DNA of 64,000 bases from Haloferax mucosum ATCC BAA-1512 (lineage in GTDB: Archaea > Halobacteriota > Halobacteria > Halobacteriales > Haloferacaceae): positions 1 to 64,000 of the forward strand of contig NZ_AOLN01000006.1 of assembly GCF_000337815.1 (NCBI RefSeq), read 5' to 3'. Both the position numbers and the translations under genes were made by a program. The notes under the pieces were generated by a model. That model worked only from the letters and a program-made list of their open reading frames with translations. It made no database searches and was not told where the DNA came from. Within the stretch, counting starts at the first letter, position 1. Each line of letters opens with the position of its first letter. Below are positions 37,338-45,928 of this stretch, one piece after another.

Positions 37338-37384
37338 CTTAAGTCAGTGTACGAATTTGTACATCACGTCTCGAATACGTACAC
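37338..37384 (+). promoter_or_regulatory. Candidate trp promoter and operator
   Basis: A TATA-like CTTAAG (37338-37343) lies about 56 bp before the trpD start, placing transcription near 37366-37370. Directly after it is TGTAC-GAATTT-GTACA (37348-37363), a perfect inverted repeat with a 6-bp spacer. A third half-site CGTACAC (37378-37384) is the reverse complement of GTGTACG at 37347. The half-site resembles the TGTACA box of the methanogen regulator TrpY, so tryptophan-responsive repression is plausible; the protein that binds here is unknown. Confidence 0.55.
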
Positions 37385-37396
37385 TGGTGATTACTA

Positions 37397-38392
37397 ATGC
37401 AAGGTTATATCGAACGCGTCACTGGCGGGTCAGACCTCACCGTCGATGAGGCACGGGAGGCCGCACAAACCATCTTCGACGGTGCGACAGCGGCACAGAT
37501 CGGCGCGCTGTTGACCGGACTTCGCGCGAAGGGGGAGACGGAAGCCGAAATCGCCGGCTTCGCGCAAGGCATGCGCGACGCCGCGTTGACTATCGAACCG
37601 TCTCGCGGCCCGCTCGTAGACACCTGCGGCACCGGCGGCGACGACTACGACACCATCAACGTCTCGACGACCAGCGCGCTCGTCGCCGCCGGGGCGGGCG
37701 CGGCGGTCGCAAAACACGGGAACTACTCTGTCTCTTCGTCTTCCGGAAGTGCCGACGTGCTCGACGTCGCCGGTGTGAACGTCGAAGCCGAACCCGAAGC
37801 CGTCGAACGGTGTATCGACGACAACGGTCTCGGGTTCATGCTCGCACCCGTCTTCCATCCCGCGATGAAGGCCGTCATCGGCCCGCGGAAAGAACTCGGT
37901 ATGCGCACGATTTTCAACGTTCTCGGCCCGCTGACGAACCCCGCCGGGGCCGACGCACAAGTGCTCGGCGTCTACGACTCCGACCTCGTGCCGATAGTCG
38001 CCCGCGCGCTCTCTCATATGCCCGTCGAGCGCGCGCTCGTCGTCCACGGCTCTGGCATGGACGAAATTGCGCTCCACGACGCCACGACGGTCGCCGAAGT
38101 CACCGACGACGAGATTCTAGAGTACACGCTTACGCCGGCCGACCTCGGTCTCGAACAGGCCCCAATCGAGGCTGTCGCCGGCGGCACGCCAAAAGAGAAC
38201 GCCCGCGACCTCGAAGGTATCCTGACCGGCGACGTAACCGGTCCGAAACGTGATCTCATCCTCGCCAACGCAGGGGCCGCGGTCTACGTGGCCGGTCTCG
38301 CGGACTCGCTCGAAGCGGGCGTCGATGTCGCCCGCGACGCCATCGACACCGGCGCGGCGAAAGCCAAACTCGACGCGCTCCGGGAGGCGTGA
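37397..38392 (+). CDS. trpD: Anthranilate phosphoribosyltransferase
   Basis: 331 residues. Second step of tryptophan synthesis: anthranilate plus PRPP to phosphoribosyl-anthranilate. Marks: the PRPP loop DTCGTGGDDYDTINVSTTSA near residue 74, KHGNYSVSSSSGSADVL, and the conserved GPRKELGMRTIFNVLGPLTN. First gene of trpDFEG, read through a candidate operator just upstream. trpF starts 1 bp after its stop. Confidence 0.96.
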   Translation: MQGYIERVTGGSDLTVDEAREAAQTIFDGATAAQIGALLTGLRAKGETEAEIAGFAQGMRDAALTIEPSRGPLVDTCGTGGDDYDTINVSTTSALVAAGAGAAVAKHGNYSVSSSSGSADVLDVAGVNVEAEPEAVERCIDDNGLGFMLAPVFHPAMKAVIGPRKELGMRTIFNVLGPLTNPAGADAQVLGVYDSDLVPIVARALSHMPVERALVVHGSGMDEIALHDATTVAEVTDDEILEYTLTPADLGLEQAPIEAVAGGTPKENARDLEGILTGDVTGPKRDLILANAGAAVYVAGLADSLEAGVDVARDAIDTGAAKAKLDALREA

Positions 38393-38393
38393 G

Positions 38394-39065
38394 ATGGTCC
38401 GCGTGAAAGTGTGCGGCGTCACCCGTGAATCGGACCTCGAAGCCGTTGCCGCCGCGGGCGCGGACGCAATCGGCGCTATCTGTGACGTCCCAGTCGAGAC
38501 ACCCCGGGAAGTTACCCCCGACCGCGCCCGCGAACTGTTCGACGTCGCACCGCCGTTCCTCTCGACGACTCTCGTCACGATGCCAACGTCGGTCGAACAG
38601 GCGCGCGACCTCGTCCGCGACGTACAACCCGACGTGCTCCAACTCCACGCTGACTTCTCGGCCGACGAACTCGCCGCGGTCCGCGCCGAGGGCGTTCGGG
38701 CCGTTCCCGTCGTCGAAGCGACCAACGTCGAACGTGCACGCGCGCTCGCCCCCGCCGTGGACGCCATTCTCGTAGACACGCCCTCCGAGTCGGGTGCCGG
38801 CGGAACCGGGCAGACACACGACTGGGACGCTTCTCGGACGCTCGCGGCGGCCGTCGACGTGCCAGTGGTACTCGCCGGAGGCTTGACCCCGGCGAACGTC
38901 GCCGCGGCGGTTCGAACAGTCGAACCGTACGGCGTCGATGTCGCAAGCGGCGTCGAAGCGGCCGGCGGGGTCAAAGACCACGACGCGGTTCGCGCGTTCG
39001 TCGCCGAAGCGACGACCGCACACGAGAGTCCCGAGGACCACGACGAACACGAGGTGGTCGCGTGA
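38394..39065 (+). CDS. trpF: Phosphoribosylanthranilate isomerase
   Basis: 223 residues of the TIM-barrel TrpF family. Starts MVRVKVCGVTRESDLEAVAA, with the catalytic Cys in KVCGVT and catalytic Asp in ILVDTPSESGAGGTG; phosphate binding in LAGGLTPANVAAAV and GVDVASGVE. Third step of tryptophan synthesis. The His-rich acidic tail (HESPEDHDEHEVVA) is unusual and overlaps the GTG start of trpE by 4 nt. Confidence 0.95.
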   Translation: MVRVKVCGVTRESDLEAVAAAGADAIGAICDVPVETPREVTPDRARELFDVAPPFLSTTLVTMPTSVEQARDLVRDVQPDVLQLHADFSADELAAVRAEGVRAVPVVEATNVERARALAPAVDAILVDTPSESGAGGTGQTHDWDASRTLAAAVDVPVVLAGGLTPANVAAAVRTVEPYGVDVASGVEAAGGVKDHDAVRAFVAEATTAHESPEDHDEHEVVA

Positions 39066-40681
39066 CGCGCCCCGAGACCTCGCGCGACGAGTTCGTCGAA
39101 CTTGTCACCGACGCCACCGACCGAAGCACGTCGGCCCAGCGGTCCCGTGTCGGTGACGGTGCCGAACCAGTGGTGACACACCTCAGTTCAGCGCTCGACG
39201 TAGCTGTAGACCCGCTTGCCGCGTACACCGCGCTCGCCGACCGAAGCGACTACGGCTTTCTCTTGGAGAGCGCCGAGAAGGTCTCTTCGAGCGACCCGCA
39301 GGGCGCGTTTTCGTCGCAGACGACGACCGCGGACTCCCACGCACGCTTTTCGTTCGTCGGCTACGACCCCGAGGCAGTCGTGACGGTCGGCCCGGACGGC
39401 GTCTCGGTTTCCGACCTCGGTGGTCCCGCGTCCGAGTTCGTCACGGAACCCGACGGCGACGTGCTCGACTCCCTCCGCGGCGCACTCCCCGACCTGCCGC
39501 GCGTCAACTTCCCCGAAACCGACCGCCAGACGCTCACCGGCGGACTGGTCGGATTCCTCGCCTACGAGGCCGTCTACGACCTCTGGTTGGACGAAGTCGG
39601 CCGCGAACGCCCTGACACGGACGACCCGGACGCCGAGTTCGTACTCACGACGCGAACGCTCGCGTTCGACCACCGCGACGGAACCGTCCGACTGGTCTGT
39701 ACGCCCGTCGTCCGCCCCGAAGACGACCCTGGAGTAGTCTACGATTCGGTCGTCGCGGAGGCCGAGCGGGTCGCAGAAACGCTGTCCGCCGCTGACGAGC
39801 CATCGCCCGGCGGGTTCGAGCGAACCGGCGAGGAGGCCGGGTCGCGCGAATCGTACGAGGCCGCAGTTCGGAAAGCCAAAGAGCACGTCCGCGACGGCGA
39901 CATCTACCAGGGTGTTCTCTCTCGAACCCGAACACTCCGCGGACAGGTTGACCCCGTCGGCCTGTACGCCTCACTCCGCGATGTTAACCCGTCGCCGTAC
40001 ATGTTCCTGCTCAGACACGGCAACCGGCACGTCATCGGTGCCAGCCCCGAAACACTCGTCTCTGTCCGCGGCGACCGCGTCGCCGTCAACCCCATCGCGG
40101 GGACGTGCCGGCGCGGAAGCGGCCCGGTCGAAGACCGCCGACTCGCCGGTGAACTCCTCGCAGACTCGAAAGAACGCGCCGAACACACCATGCTGGTTGA
40201 CCTCGGTCGCAACGACGTTCGGCGGGTCTCGCAACCCGGGAGCGTTCGCGTCGATGACTTCATGAGCATCATCAAATACAGCCACGTCCAGCACATCGAA
40301 TCGACCGTCACGGGGACGCTCGACGCCGACGCGGATTCGTTCGACGCTACGCGCGCGACATTCCCCGCAGGAACCCTCACCGGCGCACCGAAAGTTCGTG
40401 CGATGGAGATAATCGACGACCTCGAAGACGAACCGCGCGGCGTCTACGGCGGCGGCGTCGGCTACTACTCGTGGACCGGCGACGCAGACATGGCAATCGT
40501 CATCCGGACCGCGACGGTCGAATCCGACGGCACCGAAGACGTGGTCACGGTCCGAGCCGGTGCGGGTATCGTCGCCGATTCCGACCCCGCATCAGAGTAC
40601 GACGAGACCGAACAGAAGATGGGCGGCGTGCTCGACGCGATTCGTCGCATCGAGTACGAACCCACGGCGGTGCGGCGATGA
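39062..40681 (+). CDS. trpE: Anthranilate synthase component I
   Basis: 539 residues from GTG 39062. Converts chorismate and ammonia (from TrpG) to anthranilate. The C-terminal chorismate-binding domain is clear: KEHVRDGDIYQGVLSRTRTL, NPIAGTCRRGSGPVEDRRLA, HTMLVDLGRNDVRRV, FPAGTLTGAPKVRAMEII and VRAGAGIVADSDPASEYDET. The N-terminal feedback domain has FLLESAEKVSS, where the LLES motif marks the tryptophan site. Overlaps trpG by 4 nt. Confidence 0.96.
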   Translation: MTRPETSRDEFVELVTDATDRSTSAQRSRVGDGAEPVVTHLSSALDVAVDPLAAYTALADRSDYGFLLESAEKVSSSDPQGAFSSQTTTADSHARFSFVGYDPEAVVTVGPDGVSVSDLGGPASEFVTEPDGDVLDSLRGALPDLPRVNFPETDRQTLTGGLVGFLAYEAVYDLWLDEVGRERPDTDDPDAEFVLTTRTLAFDHRDGTVRLVCTPVVRPEDDPGVVYDSVVAEAERVAETLSAADEPSPGGFERTGEEAGSRESYEAAVRKAKEHVRDGDIYQGVLSRTRTLRGQVDPVGLYASLRDVNPSPYMFLLRHGNRHVIGASPETLVSVRGDRVAVNPIAGTCRRGSGPVEDRRLAGELLADSKERAEHTMLVDLGRNDVRRVSQPGSVRVDDFMSIIKYSHVQHIESTVTGTLDADADSFDATRATFPAGTLTGAPKVRAMEIIDDLEDEPRGVYGGGVGYYSWTGDADMAIVIRTATVESDGTEDVVTVRAGAGIVADSDPASEYDETEQKMGGVLDAIRRIEYEPTAVRR

Positions 40682-41292
40682 CGCGTCTCGTCATCGTCGA
40701 TAACTTCGACTCGTTCACGTACAATCTCGTCGAGTACTTCTCAGAACAGACTGTCGGCGGCGGCCCGCTCGACATCGAAGTCAGGAAGAACACCGCGTCA
40801 CTGGACGAAATCCGCGCGCTCGACCCCGACGCCATCGTCATCTCGCCGGGACCGGGCCATCCGGAAAACGACCGTGACATCGGCGTGACGAATGACGTTC
40901 TCACCGAACTGTCGCCGGAAACCCCGACGCTCGGCGTCTGTCTCGGTCTCGAAGCCGCGGTGTACGCTTACGGTGGGACCATCGGCCACGCGCCGGAGCC
41001 AACCCACGGGAAAGCCTTTCCCGTTGCCCACGACGGGGCCGGAGTCTTTTCGGGACTCGACGACGAGTTCCCAGCCGGTCGGTACCACTCGCTCGTCGCA
41101 ACCGAGGTTCCCGACTGCTTTTCGGTGTCGGCGACGACCGACCACGACGGCGAATCGCTCGTCATGGGCGTTCGACACCGTGAGTACCCTATCGAGTGCG
41201 TCCAGTTCCACCCCGAGAGCGTGCTCACCGGGTCGGGACACGGCGTCGTCAGAAACTTTCTTTCGGCGGTCGCCGGGTTCGACGTGGCGTGA
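40678..41292 (+). CDS. trpG: Anthranilate synthase component II (glutamine amidotransferase)
   Basis: 204 residues. Supplies ammonia to TrpE. Class I glutamine amidotransferase with IVDNFDSFTYNLVEYF, SPGPGHPEND, nucleophile Cys in LGVCLGLEAAVYAYGG (the family usually has CLGHQ; here GLE), and the His-Glu pair in VQFHPESVLTGSG. The active-site triad is therefore intact. Last gene of trpDFEG, and translationally coupled to trpE. Confidence 0.95.
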   Translation: MTRLVIVDNFDSFTYNLVEYFSEQTVGGGPLDIEVRKNTASLDEIRALDPDAIVISPGPGHPENDRDIGVTNDVLTELSPETPTLGVCLGLEAAVYAYGGTIGHAPEPTHGKAFPVAHDGAGVFSGLDDEFPAGRYHSLVATEVPDCFSVSATTDHDGESLVMGVRHREYPIECVQFHPESVLTGSGHGVVRNFLSAVAGFDVA

Positions 41293-41398
41293 GGTGATCA
41301 CGGTCACGGTGGTTCGGCCCGCGAATATCGCCGAACGCTAAACTCACATCATCGAACGCTAACTCGCCCGAAACTCGCCGAGAGAGACACGCCGGTTT

Positions 41399-41611
41399 TC
41401 AGAGCACGTTGATGCCGAAAAACGAGAGCAACAGCAACGCACCGACGATAATTGCGGCAATCGTGACGAGTCGCCACGCGACTTTCAGTACGAGACGACC
41501 CACGAGAACGACGACGGCAATCGCCACAAGTACCAGCAGAATTTGGCCGAGTTGCCCGGACAGAAGCCCGCCGAGCTGGAGCGGTGTAACCGCGAGTGGG
41601 GAAAGTACCAT
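41399..41611 (-). CDS. Small two-helix membrane protein
   Basis: 70 residues from MVLSPLAVTPLQLGGLLSGQ; longer frames start in promoter sequence. Two hydrophobic helices, about 24-41 and 48-66, split by a short basic turn (GRLVLKVAWRLV). No Cys or known motif. Convergent with trpG. Unknown function. Confidence 0.7.
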   Translation of the reverse strand: MVLSPLAVTPLQLGGLLSGQLGQILLVLVAIAVVVLVGRLVLKVAWRLVTIAAIIVGALLLLSFFGINVL

Positions 41612-42079
41612 ACACCGATATGACACCGGTGGGAAGAATAAGCTTGTGGGGGGATGTTCCAACCAGTGTGGAGTGCCGACTATCCGGGGTGAAACGAACG
41701 ATTTCAGCGTCATCTAAATCGGTCGTAACCACAACATACGAATTCTGATAGTTTTGTGGGTTCCGACGTTCGTGTGTTGCTTTATATTTGACGGTGCAAC
41801 ACGAGAAACATCACCATGCGACTGCTTCGAGCGCTGTTCATCCCCCCTCACATTCTACTGGATATCACGGCCACGTCTTGCGATTTTTCCGAATAGAATT
41901 CTACTTTCACTCCGCTCTGGCTACCGTTATGTGACCCGCCTTCGTTTTAGGAAGATGTGCACTTCGGGTCGGGCACTGCACTCGAATACATTTGAACTAA
42001 ATGTGATATATTCGGGCCTGAAACGCGCCTGAGACCGAAGCCTTAACCGACCACATCACACACACCAACACCGTTACCA
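41612..42079. other. AT-rich intergenic region before nrdJ, no gene seen
   Basis: About 470 bp without a convincing coding frame; a 26-codon frame from 41816 is too short to call. Contains GTGTTGC (41773-41779) and GCAACAC, an inverted repeat spanning about 29 bp that shares the TGTTGC half-site with the repeat at 24972. The region close to nrdJ has a TATA-like CTTAACC near 42042, suiting a transcript that starts near 42068. No cobalamin riboswitch was recognised. Confidence 0.45.
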
Positions 42080-42148
42080 ATGAGCGGAATTACCGGACAT
42101 TATCGACGCAACCTCACCCGAACACGCCACGGGTGGGAGGGACAGTAA
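42080..42148 (+). CDS. 22-codon ORF immediately upstream of nrdJ
   Basis: MSGITGHYRRNLTRTRHGWE followed by GQ and TAA, whose last base abuts the nrdJ ATG with no gap. Strongly basic, unlike the acidic proteome. Lies just after the presumed transcription start, so it would be the first frame read on the nrdJ mRNA. Either a leader peptide that governs nrdJ translation or a small conserved protein. Confidence 0.4.
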   Translation: MSGITGHYRRNLTRTRHGWEGQ

Positions 42149-45100
42149 ATGAGCGACGCAGAACTCTCTACGGACGAACTCGTTCTGCCGGTCAAGCGAA
42201 CCGAAGGCGACACGCTCGCCGAGCGGATGACTGGCAACGCGTACAACAATATTCTCCCCGCGCGGTACCTGCGTAAGGACGCCGACGGCGAACTCGTCGA
42301 GACGCAGGAGGACCTCTTCCCCCGCGTCGCAAAGAATATCGCTCTCGCGGAGGCCGTCTTCGAGGCCGAAAAACGCGGCATCGAGATTACCGTCACGCCG
42401 GACCTCATCAAGCCCGGCCACCCCCGCCGCGACGAACTCGCCGAAGAAGTCTTTGGAAAGGGTACGACCGCAGACGACGCGGACGCAGAGACGACGCTTT
42501 CTGTCTACAACGTCAACAAGTTCGCCTACGACACGCTCGTTCCCGAACTCCCAGAGGGGATTCGCACGGCCGTCGTCGAGAAACGAGAGACGTTCCAGGA
42601 CATGATGGAACAGCTCTCCTTTATGCCGAACTCGCCGACCCTGATGAACGCTGGCGACGAACTCCAGCAACTCTCGGCGTGTTTCGTCGATTCTCCCGGC
42701 GACGACATCACTGACATCCACCAGACGGCGAAGGAGGCCGCAGAGGTCTTCCAGTCCGGCGGTGGCATGGGTTACGCATTCTGGAAGCTTCGCCCCTACG
42801 GTGACGCAGTCGGCTCGACCGGCGGTATCGCCTCCGGGCCAATCACGTTCATGCGGACGTTCGACCAGATGTGTGAGACCATCGCACAGGGCGGCGCGCG
42901 CCGCGGTGCGCAGATGGGCGTTATGCGCGTCAGCCACCCCGACGTCATCCAGTTCCTCCACGCGAAGAACAAGGACGTTTCGCTGGCGCACACGCTCCGT
43001 CTCAACGACCCCGACGACTTCACGCACACCAAGTTCGCCGACGCGCTCGAAGAGGCGCGCGAACTCATCGACGAGGACGGTCGCGTCCCCAAGCACCTCC
43101 GTAATGCCGTCGAAGGCCACCTCTCGAACTTCAACATCTCGGTCGGTATCACCGACGACTTCATGGAGGCGCTCTACAACGACGAGGAGTTCATCTTCAC
43201 GAACCCCCGCACCGAAGAGCCGCACATCGCGTCGCCGCAGACCAAGGAAATCTACGACCTGTTCGGTCTCGGCGAGTACGTCGAAGTCGGCGAAATCCTG
43301 TCTGTTCCCGCCGCCAAACTCTGGGACCAGATTATCGACGGCGCGTGGGAGAACGGCGAACCCGGCGTCGTCTACCTCGAACGCGCGAACAAACAGCACT
43401 CCTTCGACGTCGAGAAACACCCCGACCACCGCATCCTCGCAACGAATCCGTGTGGCGAACAGCCGCTCGAAGAGTACGAGGCGTGTAACCTCGGTCACAT
43501 CAACCTCTCGACGCTCGTCGACATGGACGCGCCCGACTGGCGCGTCTGGTACGACCGCCACGGCGACGAGTACGACGATATCTCGGACGCAATCGACGCC
43601 TTCCTCGAAGACGCTATCGACTGGGACGCGTTCGACCACCGTATCGAAAACGGCACGCGCTTCCTCGAAAACGTCGTCACGATGTCGGACTTCCCGGTCG
43701 AAAAGATCGAACAGAAGGTCCGCGAACTCCGGAAGATCGGCCTCGGCATCATGGGTCTCGCACAGCTCTACATCCAGCTCGGCGTCCGCTACGGCTCCGA
43801 CGAGGGTAACGAGATGGCGCGCCAGCTCATGACCCACATCAACCACCAGTCCAAGTGGGCCTCGCACGAACTCGCCGAAGAACGCGGCTCGTTCGAGGCG
43901 TGGGACGACTCCAAGTACGCGAACCCGACCGAGTACCGCGAGTGGTTCGAACACCACACCGGCGAGTCCGCCGACGACTGGGAAGACGGCTTCCCCATCC
44001 GCAACCACAACACGACGACCATCGCGCCGACGGGCACCACCTCGATGGTGTCGAACACCACCGGTGGCTGTGAGCCAATTTACAACGTCGCCTACTACAA
44101 GAACGTCTCCGACGACGTGCAGGGCGACGAGATGCTCGTCGAGTTCGACGACTACTTCCTCCGTGTGCTGGAGTCCAACGACATCGACGTCGAGGAAGTC
44201 AAACTCGAAGCACAAGAGCAGATGGCCGCAAACGAGTTCGACGGCGTCGAAGGTCTCTCGACGGTTCCGGACGCTATCGGCGAACTGTTCGTCGTCACGT
44301 CCGACCTCACCGGTCTCGAACACGCAGGCGTCCAGTGCGCCCTCCAGAAGGGCGTTGACTCCGCCATCTCGAAGACCTGTAACTTCCCGAACTCCGCCAG
44401 CAAGGCGGACATGGACGAGGTCTACCGCTACATCTACGACCACGGGGGTAAGGGCGTCACCGTCTACCGTGACGGCACCCGTTCGAAGCAGGTCCTCACC
44501 ACGCGCGCGAAGAACACTGAGTTCTCCGACGACGAAGAAGCCGCTGAGGCAATCGTCTCGCAGATTCGAGATGTCTTCGGCGACGTGGATGCCTTCCTCG
44601 AATCCGAGGAAGCCTCCGACCTGATTGGCGACGAACTCGAACTCGCCTTCGCCGACTCGCCCAGCGAAGTCGGTAAGAAGCGCCCCCGACCGGACGTGCT
44701 CTACGGCGTCACCCAGCGCATCGACACCGGCTACGGGAAGCTCTACGTCAACATCAACGAAGACGAAGAGGGCGAACCGTTCGAACTGTTCGCCAACATC
44801 GGCAACTCCGGCGGCTTCACCGCCTCCTTTACCGAGGCGCTCGCAAAGACCGTCTCCACCGCGCTCCGCTCGGGTGTTGACCCGGAAGAGATTGCGGACG
44901 AACTGAAGGGTATCCGTAGTCCGAAGGTCGCTTGGGACAAAGGCGAGCAGATCAACTCCATCCCGGACGCTATGGGCACCGCGATGCGCCGGTATCTCGA
45001 CGGCGATATCGACAAGGGCTACCCACAGCAGAAGAACCTGACCGAAGTCGAAGCCGAGACCGCGGTCGCCGAAGACACCAATACCGATACCGACGGTGGT

Positions 45101-45256
45101 GTCGCCGTTGACAAAGGCTCCGACGAGAACTCGGATGCCGTTGCCGACCTCCTTGCGGCGGGCGAAAGCCCCGAGTGCCCTGAGTGTGGAGAGATGGACC
45201 TCTACTACTCTGAGGGCTGTAAGACCTGTCAGAACTGCGGCTGGTCCGAGTGCTGA
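42149..45256 (+). CDS. nrdJ: Ribonucleoside-diphosphate reductase, adenosylcobalamin-dependent (class II)
   Basis: 1035 residues. Makes deoxyribonucleotides using a B12-derived radical, so needs neither oxygen nor a second subunit. Active-site loop NPCGEQPLEEYEACNLGHI begins at Asn 433, with Cys 435 and Glu 437. The first redox Cys is in QLSACFVDSPGDD near residue 178. Further family blocks: SGGGMGYAFWKLRPYG, GGARRGAQMG and TIAPTGTTSMVSNTTGGCEP. The C-terminus (about 1007-1035) has six Cys (ECPECGEMDLYYSEGCKTC, QNCGWSEC), the tail that re-reduces the active site and can bind zinc. No intein. The start follows the stop of the 22-codon ORF directly. Confidence 0.97.
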   Translation: MSDAELSTDELVLPVKRTEGDTLAERMTGNAYNNILPARYLRKDADGELVETQEDLFPRVAKNIALAEAVFEAEKRGIEITVTPDLIKPGHPRRDELAEEVFGKGTTADDADAETTLSVYNVNKFAYDTLVPELPEGIRTAVVEKRETFQDMMEQLSFMPNSPTLMNAGDELQQLSACFVDSPGDDITDIHQTAKEAAEVFQSGGGMGYAFWKLRPYGDAVGSTGGIASGPITFMRTFDQMCETIAQGGARRGAQMGVMRVSHPDVIQFLHAKNKDVSLAHTLRLNDPDDFTHTKFADALEEARELIDEDGRVPKHLRNAVEGHLSNFNISVGITDDFMEALYNDEEFIFTNPRTEEPHIASPQTKEIYDLFGLGEYVEVGEILSVPAAKLWDQIIDGAWENGEPGVVYLERANKQHSFDVEKHPDHRILATNPCGEQPLEEYEACNLGHINLSTLVDMDAPDWRVWYDRHGDEYDDISDAIDAFLEDAIDWDAFDHRIENGTRFLENVVTMSDFPVEKIEQKVRELRKIGLGIMGLAQLYIQLGVRYGSDEGNEMARQLMTHINHQSKWASHELAEERGSFEAWDDSKYANPTEYREWFEHHTGESADDWEDGFPIRNHNTTTIAPTGTTSMVSNTTGGCEPIYNVAYYKNVSDDVQGDEMLVEFDDYFLRVLESNDIDVEEVKLEAQEQMAANEFDGVEGLSTVPDAIGELFVVTSDLTGLEHAGVQCALQKGVDSAISKTCNFPNSASKADMDEVYRYIYDHGGKGVTVYRDGTRSKQVLTTRAKNTEFSDDEEAAEAIVSQIRDVFGDVDAFLESEEASDLIGDELELAFADSPSEVGKKRPRPDVLYGVTQRIDTGYGKLYVNINEDEEGEPFELFANIGNSGGFTASFTEALAKTVSTALRSGVDPEEIADELKGIRSPKVAWDKGEQINSIPDAMGTAMRRYLDGDIDKGYPQQKNLTEVEAETAVAEDTNTDTDGGVAVDKGSDENSDAVADLLAAGESPECPECGEMDLYYSEGCKTCQNCGWSEC

Positions 45257-45879
45257 CGGCACGCTAATCGCGTATTGACCGACCGCGGGACGCGCTCCCG
45301 CTTTTCCGCTCTCATCTTCTATTATAACAACACCCTGCAGTTACTGCGACGTATCTCGACTTCCGAGGACGTTGTAGCGATTAGTCGAGGAGACTCGACG
45401 GACTGTCAGCGAGGAGTGCGAATCGACGCTTCCGATGGCTTCGGAAACGACAGACACGACTGAACAATTTTGAACGCAGTGGACACCGAGACCGTCCCTC
45501 AGTAGTCACACCCCCAGCGAAGGTGAGGACTCTCCAGCGTCCAGCCTCCAGCCGGAGGTGCCACCCAGTAAGCACCTCAGTTTCGTATCTCCTGTGGCAT
45601 ACAGAGCGGCTAACGCTGTAGGGGAACTGTGCCCTTCACCGATTATTCGGCCGTATCACGGTCTCCAGAACCGCCTTCGGCGATCCGATATTCGGGTCGT
45701 TTTGAGACGACGATAACCAGTTGTGTTCGTCGTTTCAGTGGGATACCACTCAGAATAGCATCTGCTATCCAGGCGCGCGTGCTGTCGATGTGGCTGATTG
45801 CGCGTAGCGACGCTACCGAGTCAGTAATCACAGACTTGGTTGCGGCACCAGCGAGCGCTGTCGCTCCCTGTCAAGCGTC
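45257..45879. other. Intergenic region with a weak minus-strand ORF
   Basis: About 620 bp without a clear gene. On the minus strand 45643-45831 reads from GTG as MITDSVASLRAISHIDSTRA..., ending ...VVSKRPEYRIAEGGSGDRDT and AE, and the same frame extends upstream to a stop near 45875. It has coding-like composition, but no family was recognised and no clear start. It may be the tail of a decayed gene downstream of the S-layer gene. The remaining part, 45257-45642, shows no coding signal. Confidence 0.4.
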
Positions 45880-45912
45880 GAAAGAAAGGAAAAAGGCCGG
45901 GAAGGGTCCCGG
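45880..45912 (-). terminator. Terminator of the S-layer gene
   Basis: On the minus strand CCGGGA-CCCT-TCCCGG followed by CCTTTTTCCTTTCTTTC. A 6-bp GC stem and a U-rich tail, 16 bp past the stop codon. This looks like an intrinsic terminator, fitting a gene expected to be highly expressed. Confidence 0.7.
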
Positions 45913-45928
45913 TGGTTAGTTAGTGGAG

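Noticed and set aside
41816-41896. 26-codon frame MRLLRALFIPPHILLD... before nrdJ
   Set aside because: Too short, no start context, AT-rich region with many stops.
41612-42079. Cobalamin riboswitch before nrdJ
   Set aside because: Looked for a long conserved structured leader; no B12-box-like sequence was seen, and the transcript probably starts only about 10 bp before the leader ORF.
42149-45256. Intein in nrdJ
   Set aside because: The active-site region is continuous and the total length is normal for a haloarchaeal class II enzyme.
42074-45262. A 1062-codon open frame on the minus strand
   Set aside because: Antisense shadow of nrdJ, which carries all class II reductase motifs.
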